This document shows, piece by piece, positions 9,958-17,465 of a DNA stretch of 22,777 bases. The position numbers were made by a program, and so were the translations under genes. Position 1 is the stretch's first letter. Every line of letters starts with the position of its first letter. The stretch is taken from the NCBI GenBank assembly GCA_015680685.1, contig MNCI01008033.1:860521-883297 (forward strand), in the 5' to 3' direction. The notes beneath the pieces are model-generated. The model was not told the DNA's origin and did not search any database. It saw only the letters and a list, made by a program, of their open reading frames with translations. This DNA is from Gnetum montanum. Taxonomy: Eukaryota > Streptophyta > Gnetopsida > Gnetales > Gnetaceae.

Positions 9958-12286
9958 CTACGGCTGGGCAGGGAGCTCACCCTGCATAGTTGGAGTAGAT
10001 GGTAATGGAGCTAAAGGTGGAAGAGGTGTAGCCAGATGAGAAGGATAGTACTTTTGTGGAACATCTCCCCTAGGAGAAGGAGTTCTATAGTACTCATGGG
10101 TTTGGTAGTGAAGTTGAGGAGTGACGTAACTAGTGGAGTCACGTGGAGAGATAGACTGCTGCACGTATTATCCGTACAAGTTAGGTTGATGGTAAGGGTA
10201 CTATTGACATAGTGGTGGCATTCCCCATGATTGTGGGTGTTGCCACTGTTGATACTGTTCATTTGATTGTGGTGGAGCTCCACTCGAATAATATGTCAAG
10301 GGTTGGTGGAACTACCTTGGGTTATCTTGAGGATAAGGTAACCTTCGGGGTGTTTTCCATCTGTTTAATCATGGGTTTAGTGCATACATCCAAGAATCTT
10401 GCAGATGTGACACTACTAGGCAACATCCCTTAGGATAGTCATATTGGCATATCTCACATCCGCTATCATTGTCTATGTCTGAATCCACAACCTCTTCAAT
10501 GACAACAACTTTGCCCTTACCCTTCTTACGTGCATATTTCGCTTCTCTCTTTTTCCTTCTCTTCCGATCACTACTTTGCTCTCTAGACTCCTCTACTATT
10601 TTTAGAATGGTTTGAAATTTATCATCTAGGGAGTTCCACATTTGATCTACCTTTGCCAATACTTTTGATGCAAATTTCTAAATGGGAAAAGTTTTCCTAT
10701 TCACCATCTCTTCAAGTGGTGATTCTTCTTCATCTTCACAAAATCTAGCTTCCTTCTTTCTGAGGGAAGGATCTCTGTTGTATTCCTCTACACTTTCTCT
10801 TTTCCTTAACTCACCTTCCTCTTTGGCAACTTACTCTAATAATCTTTGTACTTGATGGCCTATAAGCTCAGATAGTCTCCCTTGGGCATAAGTTCCAAGG
10901 GTTCTTCACGTTTCATACCTAAGCCCATCTACAAGATGGCGTAGTTGTGCCCTTTGTGAGTAACCATGGCCAAGGCAACGATGTAATAATGCATAATATC
11001 GACCCATGGTAGCATCCAAAGGTTCATGTCCTCCTTGTTTCCATCCTTGGATTTGCTTAGGTAGGTTGGACACTCAAGAGTACATTTGATACTTATCGTT
11101 GAATAACTCTAACATGGTACTCCATTGACGAATGGATTTCGGGTCTAAGGACCAGTACCAGCTTTCCACTTCCTTAATCAGTTTCCGTGAAAACAACTTT
11201 AGTTTTTGCTGCTCATTATTTATATTTTGCAAGGCACATGCATCATAGAACGCTTGTAGATGATTTTGAGGATCAGTGTTGTATCCCCCTTAAAATCATG
11301 GGATATTGTTCATGTCTAATCTTTTGATCCTACTGTCCTTTTGGTGCCTTGTTAGGATCCTAATAGCCTCATTTATATCTAGCATACTTTGGGTAGCGAG
11401 TAGGGGTTCATCGTGATCGTATTGTCTATGGCATCTTTGATGCCTATGCTGTTCCCTACTCTCCCTTCTTTTTTGGTGTCTTATGCCCTTGTCCCCTTTC
11501 TTCACAATTTTGTCTATGATCCCTATTTTGCCTACCATTATCCTTAGGGTCTTTTCCCTTACGACTGTGTTCAGATCCTGAAGAAGAATGGGAAGAAGAT
11601 GATGAAGGTGAAGAGGAAGGAGGAATGGCACCATGATGGTGCCTGCTACCTTCTCTTTGGTGGTCACGGCCTTAGTCACAGTTACGATTAGAATGTCCAT
11701 CTTTGTCATGTGTTTGTGTTCCTTTTGCAGATCCTTTATTTCCATCAGTACCAAAATCTGGGTTATGGATAGTTGAGTGAAGATTCTGATCCACAACCCT
11801 TTGACTGAAATCAACGGGAGGAACATTGTTTTGTGGAAAACCTCCTGAGGCAAGTTCACCACCCTCATTTTCACTTAGAACATACGAGACATCCTAAGAC
11901 CACTTCCCCTTCATAAATTTATAATGTCTCTCTTGTTGCAAGTCCCTCCAAAGTTGTACGTCCGTGGGTAGATAGTCTCTCGAATCTTGTTCATGCACAA
12001 TGTACTCCAATTGTAAGTGCCATGTACCAATTCGTGTGAGAGCACGAAGAAGCATGCTTGGGATTAAGCAATTGGGAGGTAACACTATGTTACCTTCTAA
12101 ATCATGTCAACGCAGTTGTTCATCCTGGTGGAGGATAAAGGTAAATTCTAATAGATACTCATCAAGATAAATGTATACCAAGCGAAACTGTTGGGGTAGT
12201 GGCAAATTATCCTGTACACTCCACCTCCGATTGTTCATTATGTCAGACCTAGGTGGTGAAGCACTTTCGTAAGAAGAAGGAGACAT
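9958..12286 (-). pseudogene. gag: Degenerate gag, element 1
   Basis: Remnant of the capsid-like protein that packages the element's RNA. I place the start at the ATG at 12286 because it opens the first long frame after the primer-binding site (MSPSSYESASPP...). The first 130 codons are followed by a Ser-rich and charged linker (about 11620-11570) with frame breaks. The conserved gag core near 11300-11090 includes NTDPQNHLQAFYDACAL, ESWYWSLDPKSI and QWSTMLELFNDKY. After this comes a lysine/arginine-rich stretch (about 10560-10500) with SGCEICQ and KGCC but no standard CCHC knuckle. A Pro/Tyr/Gln-rich tail ends at 9958. Many stops (TGA, TAG, TAA) and at least one frameshift near 11450 make it non-functional. 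Confidence 0.82.
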
Positions 12287-12406
12287 GATTAATTATTCAG
12301 TGTGCAATACTCTTCTCTTTTCAATGATTGTGGGGTCACTAACCCTAAGGGTTCGTTCCAATGATGGGAGGATTCCTAAGTTCTAATTAGCACACAAACA
12401 ACAAAG
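12287..12406 (-). other. 5' leader of element 1
   Basis: Short non-coding leader between the primer-binding site and the presumed gag start. No specific packaging structure can be named. Confidence 0.5.
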
Positions 12407-12424
12407 TCCCCAACAATGGTGCCA
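12407..12424 (-). other. Primer-binding site (tRNA-Asp type)
   Basis: Minus-strand TGGCACCATTGTTGGGGA begins one base after the 5' LTR. It matches the complement of the 3' end of plant tRNA-Asp (TGGCGCCGTTGCCGGGGA) at 14 of 18 positions, and the four differences are all transitions. The tRNA would prime minus-strand DNA synthesis. Use of tRNA-Asp is characteristic of Athila-like elements. Confidence 0.8.
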
Positions 12425-12981
12425 ATGATGAGCAGTAAGGTACCCCTATGCTCAACCATACAAATACGAGTGTTCACACATGATCCAGTCGAACTTCAAG
12501 AACTAAGTGCTTATACGCCTTCACATAACAAGGATGGGTTAGGCTATCGTTGTCTTCCCAAGCTTACTTGTATGGCATGATTGTATGGTTAAGTAAACTT
12601 GAGGTATGTGATTTTTATGCTTTTTTTTATGTTTTATGCTCCTGGTGCTTAGAATGGAGAAATGAAATAATCAAGTAACTAATTTAATTTAACTAATCAA
12701 TTGTGCTTTAACTAGTCCTAACACCAACATCTGTTTCCACTTTCCATACACATCCTAAACCAATGTAACACTACTGGGATTACCAAACACTCGTTGTTAC
12801 TGGGTTACCAAGTGTTCCACGCATGCTCGAAGTGGTCATACTAAGTGTGCTTACTTGTTGAAGATTAACAAATCAATAAAAACAACCAATTAACTAATGA
12901 AAGCATTAAATAACTATAAATAACATTAAATGCAATAAATAAGTTATTCTGAATGTTGCAAGGTCTATCACAAAGTTCATC

Positions 12982-12987
12982 TTTATT
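12982..12987 (-). terminator. Polyadenylation signal in 5' LTR of element 1
   Basis: Minus-strand AATAAA at the place matching 3864-3869 in the other LTR. Confidence 0.5.
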
Positions 12988-13165
12988 TTCGAACATAAGG
13001 TGTGCTTAGGTACACAATGAAGGAACAAAGATCCATTCACTTTATGACTCCTACTGCAGACACTCAGAAATAATTCTAACTCTAAAAAAGGAAAACTGCA
13101 AGAGTTAGGGTTAAGGGACTAAGAAAACTAACTATCTCATTCCAAAACCAAGTGCACCTGCCTTT

Positions 13166-13173
13166 TATTTATA
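13166..13173 (-). promoter_or_regulatory. TATA box of 5' LTR promoter, element 1
   Basis: Minus-strand TATAAATA lies about 85 bases from the outer (U3) end of the 5' LTR and is conserved with the other LTRs. This is the expected core promoter of the element. Transcription would start about 30 bases downstream, near 13135. Confidence 0.65.
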
Positions 13174-13256
13174 GGCAACAAGACAAGTTCTGATATCAGA
13201 TGTTCGATATTGTTTAGCAGGCTCCGACATCATAGACCTGATATCACAACTCATCA

Positions 13257-13261
13257 AAAGG
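13257..13261. repeat. Target-site duplication, right copy (AAAGG)
   Basis: Exact repeat of 3302-3306, directly after the CA end of the LTR. Confidence 0.9.
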
Positions 13262-14809
13262 TATTCTTCAAATAAGGTTTAGGGGCTTGCTAGTCTCTGG
13301 CAACTCCAAGGCCTAGATACCTCCAAATAGAATCAGTGATTATGAAACGAACTAAACGTGAGTATGTCTTTGCTATTGTAAATGTTAAAATGGTTAGGTT
13401 GTGCATAAAACTGTAATTGGCTATCATAAAAGAAATTCAACTAACTTTGTCAAATACTATGAGTTATTAAAGATTCCTATTTTGTCAAGTCACTTAGTCT
13501 ATATAGTCCCTATAGTACATTATTTATAACAAATAAAATTTTACCAAAATGTTTAAGCATAATTTTGCCAATCACTCCTAATTTTTCCCAAAGAGAAAGT
13601 TCCATAAGAAAACTAGAAATAGAGAGAGATTCAATGGGTTTCAGAAAGAGAAAGATAAGAAAGCAAATTTGTGTGGAATCTCAAACATTTAAGCAATATA
13701 GATTAACATGAGGAAACACTTCGTAATAAAGCTATTCCAAACCTTTGAGCTCAATAAGAAATTTCATAAAAGACAATTTTATTAAACTACCAAAAATGCT
13801 ACGTAAATGACAAAGTACAAGCTTCTATTTTAACTAGTTAATATTTGTCGATAATTGCTTTCAAGAGAGCCTTCAGAAGAATTTAACAGTTTCAGGATTG
13901 AAATACTAAGACAACACACTTTAAAACAATGAAGCTATTTTAGTCATCTCAAAATATCAAAGATTTTCCTAGATCCTCTATGCTCAAAATAGGCAATTTC
14001 GTTAATACATTACTATTAAATTGCTTTAGAGGTTTTTCAACAACATAAGCTCTTTTACGGAAAACCTTAATAGAAGTCTTATATTGTGCAAAAACAAAGC
14101 TATAAAGGAAACCTAGAAAAATCCCAAAATTAAATGCCAAGCACGATACTATCTAAACCATTAGCTAAGTAACTAAGACAAAATGAAAAGAAATGAACTC
14201 ACAAGATTAAAACAAAGTAGCTAAATTGATGTCTTTAACAAGCCATGCTTTATAAGAAATCTTCAATATTCTTCAATGTTGCTTCTACCAATCCCCCCCT
14301 TTTTACATTCTACCTTTGAAAGCCCATTTATTGTGACCTTAGAATAGTTAATATAATCATGGGACATCAAAGGTGTTACAAATATCTAGGGGATTCATTC
14401 ATAACCACCCTAGTGATTATAACTTCCATAGGAAGTTATTGAAATTTGAGAAATACATGCTATAGTCGGCAAGTGTCCCATTGGTTAATAATATCTTTTC
14501 TTTAAAAAAACAAAACAATAGCTATAACTTTGCTTGCCCATATATTCTACACTTGCCACATATGGTTGAAGTAGCAACCCCAAGCGCTAGCTTGAAAAGT
14601 ATGTTTCAAACATGGATTACATAATCAAATATTTCAAAAAAAATCAAGGCAAGAAATGTGTATGTTAGAGGGTTGCAAATGTTATATTATTATTGTTATT
14701 ATTTGTTTAATATCCATTTGCCTACTTCTCAAGCTAATTTTTCTTTTTGACACTTGTCTAAATCATTTTTTGCATGTGCAAGCTTTCAAGTAGCCACGAA
14801 TAACATCAA
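13262..14809. other. AT-rich flank, nothing recognised
   Basis: This continues the host or older-repeat sequence interrupted by element 1. No convincing coding region, RNA gene or repeat boundary was seen. Short open frames here have low-complexity AT-driven composition. Confidence 0.55.
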
Positions 14810-15400
14810 GAATGGAGTCGGAGAACATTGGCAACAACGGTAGTTTCTGAGGTGTAACCGTGCATCTGCATCTTGCGCTCTACACAGTAGATCCTCCTTT
14901 TCAGCAACTACAGACGTTTGTCAACCTCTGGAAGATCCACAATGGGTTGAATGCTGAGGTTGCTCGAATTAACAGTAGGGCCAATGCCGTCACCACAGCG
15001 AAAGGTTTGTTACCTTGGGCTGCGGTTAAGATTTTTGTTTCTGCAAATAATGAAGCAAACCCTAGCATTGTTCTCTAGTTGCGGTTTAGTCCCATTCCTG
15101 CCATTCACCAAAGGATTTTCACAGATCCGATGTGGTAGAGGCCCCTCAACCCTGGTGATGCAGATCCCATAATGTGCATCTGAAATTGGCACAAATCCAA
15201 CGTAGATGAAAAAGAAGAAGCTGCAAAGTGCCAGAGGAACACAAAGTAGCAAAGTAAAATTTAAATTTGAGATTTCAACTTTGTATTGCCGAATTCATCC
15301 AAGCAACATGTGCAGAGGGATTATAGCTGACGTTGTGGTTGTTGATAGTGTTGAGGCCACGGCACCATCACGATAGGGGAGCATCTACAGAAACCGCACT
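14810..15400. other. GC-richer island of uncertain coding history
   Basis: Composition rises clearly here compared with both sides, and several short frames are open on both strands. The minus-strand frame 15252-15010 starts with a hydrophobic stretch (LLCVPLALCSFFFFIYVGF), like a signal peptide or membrane anchor, followed by a Cys-containing tail. The plus-strand frame 14860-15078 is also open. I recognise neither. An AAG/GTAACA donor-like site (minus) follows the first frame. This may be an exon or gene fragment, but no family can be named. Confidence 0.3.
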
Positions 15401-15977
15401 TTGCTTCTTACCATTAAGATTTTTGAGGTTTCTTGTATTTATTATTATTATGTTTTTTGTTTTTTTCTTGCATTTTTTTTGCCTTTGCTTTGGTTTCTAC
15501 CCATGTCAACTATGATTGAGTTTGGGCTTGAATTTGGGTCTTCTTGTGTTTTCACATCCTGCCCTCAATGTGTTAAAATGGGACCAACAAAAGATCATGG
15601 TTTTCTCTTCCTCTCAAGTTTCCAATCATTGTAGAGCTTGCTCTTGCCACTCTAAAAATTCGATACAACAATGTTAAAATTCCTTGGTCCTATACCTCTC
15701 CCAGGCTCTTCTGTGGCTCTTCTGTGTCGTATGCGACAGATTCAAGTGGAATATTGGACTTTCATATATAAATGACTTGAAGATGTCAAATTCATCTACA
15801 CATATTCAAGTGGAATATTGAACTTTCAGTATGTCAAATTCATCTTTATCCTTTGTGATAAAGTACTAAACTAAGAAAAAAAAATTTCGCTAGGCAATGC
15901 AATATCATACAATAAAAATATCCTTTTTATATGTTGATGAGTAATCAAAGCTTTTACATCACCTAAACATGACCAAC
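15401..15977. other. Flank with short tandem duplications
   Basis: No gene is recognised here. Two exact adjacent copies of GGCTCTTCTGT occur at 15704-15714 and 15715-15725. A larger duplication has ATTCAAGTGGAATATTG at 15740 and 15804, with ATGTCAAATTCATCT at 15783 and 15831 as the second shared block. The unequal spacing of the two blocks shows an internal deletion or insertion in one copy. If the junction at 15985 is really a Copia polypurine tract, part of this stretch would be its LTR. Confidence 0.5.
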
Positions 15978-16277
15978 TCCAACACTCTTCCTCTCAAATT
16001 AGAGGCACATTCTACTACTATTCCATTAAATGGTCTTACATGACAACAATATCAAAGGTAACTAAGAAAAGATATGGATCATTCCAAAAAGTATCCATTA
16101 CATTTAAAAGGGTTCTTGATTTTAAACCCCAAAGAAAATCTCAAATTCAATTGTACTTTAATATATCAAGACCTTTATTTATATTGAGTCTTTCTACTGC
16201 CATTTTGGAGTTATGATGAAGGAATTCTTTTGCAACATCTAGGATATAACATAGATACTAGTGTTTAGCACATTGAT
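15978..16277 (-). mobile_element. Possible Copia-type 3' end (PPT and LTR start), decayed
   Basis: On the minus strand a purine run TTTGAGAGGAAGAG (15998-15985) is followed directly by TGTTGGAGTTGG, the common start of plant Copia LTRs. The LTR would extend left from 15984 and the pol end would lie to the right, up to 16277, where the second gypsy LTR begins. No pol motif is readable and no second LTR is in the window, so the call rests on the junction alone. Confidence 0.35.
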
Positions 16278-16620
16278 TGATGAGTGGCGAGGTACCCCTA
16301 CACTCAACCATACGAAACGAGCGCCGCACGCGCGATCCGGTCGAACTCCGCAGATGGACTAGTTGTGGTATCTAGATAGTTAGCCTTAGGTCGCAGTTCG
16401 CTGTCTTCCCATCTAGACTAGTTTTTCATATGTCACGTATGGTTTAGTCTAGATGAGGTGTATGATGTGTCCTAATCTAATGCTACTCCTGAAGGCAGTG
16501 GAAAATAATATTAACTAAACTAATCTAAGAGGAAAAGGTAAGAAAATCTAATCTAGCCTAAGTGCGACGAGCACCCGATTCCTTGATCAACCGTACACAT
16601 CTTGGACTTCGTGCACGACT

Positions 16621-16752
16621 GCCACTGGGACTACCAAGCATAGGCCTAGGTACGCCACTGGGATTACCAAGCGCAGACCCCAAATACGCCACTGGGTTAC
16701 CAAGCGTAGATCCCCCTAGCTACACCACTGTGCTACCAAGCAGTCACACTTA
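16621..16752. repeat. Four tandem 33-37 bp repeats in the LTR
   Basis: Copies start near 16621, 16654, 16688 and 16724 and share GCCACTGGGATTACCAAGCG with small changes. On the minus strand they fall after the poly(A) signal, that is in U5. Element 1 has only a weak, decayed trace of the same block (near 3650-3700). Confidence 0.75.
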
Positions 16753-16967
16753 AATGCTCGTAATCAAGTCGAACTCGTTCCGCTTCTAGGAGTTTAAGGG
16801 TGAGAAACTACTCGCGATAAGTAACCGATTCCTTAACTAGCCGTACACACCAGTAGATGCTCGTAGTCAAGTCGTACTTACACCGCGCTATGAAAGCAAT
16901 AAATAACATGAAATAAATAACAATAAATAAACCAAGTGAATGCTGCAATGATGAAGTAATCTCGATC

Positions 16968-16973
16968 TTTATT
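16968..16973 (-). terminator. Polyadenylation signal in LTR of element 2
   Basis: Minus-strand AATAAA in the same context (GACAATAAAGAT) as in the LTRs of element 1. This would be the 3' end signal of the element's transcript. Confidence 0.55.
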
Positions 16974-17139
16974 GTCGGTCATGTGCGTGTCCAAGTACGG
17001 CACACTCGAATAAAGACACCGTACAATCACATTCACCACACTGCGGGCAGACACGGGAAAATTCTAACTCTGGTGGGATCAAACTGCCAGAGCTTCGCTA
17101 CCTAAAACTGGGATCCCCAAACAAGGGGGTGCCGCCTCT

Positions 17140-17147
17140 TATTTATA
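17140..17147 (-). promoter_or_regulatory. TATA box in LTR of element 2
   Basis: Minus-strand TATAAATA lies within CCTCTTATTTATAGAC on the plus strand, shared with the element 1 LTRs. The palindromic repeat block lies just upstream on the minus strand. Confidence 0.65.
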
Positions 17148-17161
17148 GACATGGCGGCGGA

Positions 17162-17270
17162 CTGCGATATCGCATACGCGATATCGCAGGGAAGGACGCG
17201 ATATCGCGTACGCGATATCGCGTGGGATGCGATATCGCGTCGGACGCGATATCGCGTACGCGATATAGCG
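17162..17270. repeat. Palindromic CGCGATATCGCG repeat block in U3
   Basis: This is a run of repeats built from GCGATATCGC joined by TACG or TCGG. The unit at 17196-17223 is a perfect 28-bp palindrome centred on GTAC. The unit at 17162-17189 is a near-perfect 28-bp one with mismatches only at its centre, and that at 17244-17270 has one mismatch. They sit directly upstream of the TATA box on the minus strand, so they may be protein-binding sites that control the LTR promoter. A hairpin or replication-slippage origin is the alternative. Confidence 0.8.
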
Positions 17271-17294
17271 GCCGACGCAAACCGCGTTTCATCA

Positions 17295-17310
17295 TACCCC
17301 CACGACTGAA
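17295..17310 (-). other. Polypurine tract of element 2
   Basis: Minus-strand TTCAGTCGTGGGGGTA abuts the LTR and differs from that of element 1 by two bases. It would prime plus-strand DNA synthesis. Confidence 0.85.
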
Positions 17311-17465
17311 TAAAAACTCGTCCTCGAGTTACAAGGAGAACAAGCTTCAGTGATTACACAGTGGATAGGTATGGAATTATTAACCAGAAAAAGAAATGGA
17401 ACAATGCTGCAGTGTGGGAAGACACAACACAGAGAAAAACTGCTACAGCTACAAAAATGTGGAAC
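17311..17465 (-). other. 3' untranslated stretch of the coiled-coil ORF
   Basis: Non-coding sequence between the ORF stop and the polypurine tract. Its LTR-proximal part (AAAACTCRTVCTCGAGTT, and GGTATGGRATTATT) matches the stretch next to the polypurine tract in element 1 (4168-4220). So this end is shared by both elements while the ORF is not. Confidence 0.65.

Larger units (their letters stand above)
3307..13256 (-). mobile_element. Complete, decayed Ty3/gypsy (Athila/Tat-type) LTR retrotransposon
   Basis: This is a full-length LTR retrotransposon of 9,950 bp read on the minus strand. In transcription order it has the 5' LTR (13256-12426), tRNA-Asp-type primer-binding site, gag, protease, reverse transcriptase, RNase H, integrase, a long non-coding 3' region, polypurine tract and 3' LTR (4151-3307). 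Integrase after RT-RNase H defines Ty3/gypsy. The RT block FLDGYSGYN, the FMDDFS-like box and the tRNA-Asp primer site point to the Athila/Tat branch. No chromodomain is seen after integrase. The LTRs are clearly diverged: in the first 100 aligned bases I count 16 differences, all transitions. All genes carry stops and frameshifts, so the copy is old and cannot encode its own movement. Confidence 0.93.
12426..13256 (-). repeat. 5' LTR of element 1
   Basis: This runs from TGATGAGCAG to TCATCA on the plus strand and aligns end to end with 3307-4151. It would drive transcription of the element leftward. Minus-strand TATAAATA lies at 13173-13166 and AATAAA at 12987-12982. The differences from the 3' LTR are mostly transitions with a few small indels, which indicates a long time since insertion. 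Confidence 0.93.
16278..17294 (-). repeat. 3' LTR of element 2
   Basis: Ends are TGATGAGTGG and GTTTCATCA on the plus strand, giving perfect 6-bp terminal inverted repeats TGATGA/TCATCA. The first 35 bases are nearly identical to the LTR at 3307, and the TATA and AATAAA contexts match. It is longer than the element 1 LTRs (1,017 bp) and far richer in CpG. Extra length comes from tandem repeats (16621-16752), a duplicated segment (around 16572-16600 and 16821-16850), and palindromic repeats in U3 (17162-17270). The second copy is not in the window. Confidence 0.88.

Noticed and set aside
11296-11874. Single 192-codon minus-strand gene
   Set aside because: The first two thirds are an out-of-frame reading of the gag linker, and only the last part is in the gag frame. 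It is part of the broken gag, not a separate gene.
14815-14990. Minus-strand likeness to the C-terminal part of a pentatricopeptide-repeat protein (RRIYCVERKMQMHGYTSET)
   Set aside because: The likeness is short, a stop lies just before it, and no repeats are visible. Too weak to call.
17162-17270. CRISPR-like array of palindromic repeats
   Set aside because: There are no regular unique spacers and no cas genes, and the setting is a plant LTR. The units are joined by 2-10 base linkers.
17129-17353. Plus-strand frame with repeated Arg/Asp/Ile peptide, and its counterpart at 20589-20819 on the minus strand
   Set aside because: The peptides are translations of the palindromic CGCGATATCGCG repeats. 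They appear in any open frame across the block and lie in LTR-type promoter sequence.
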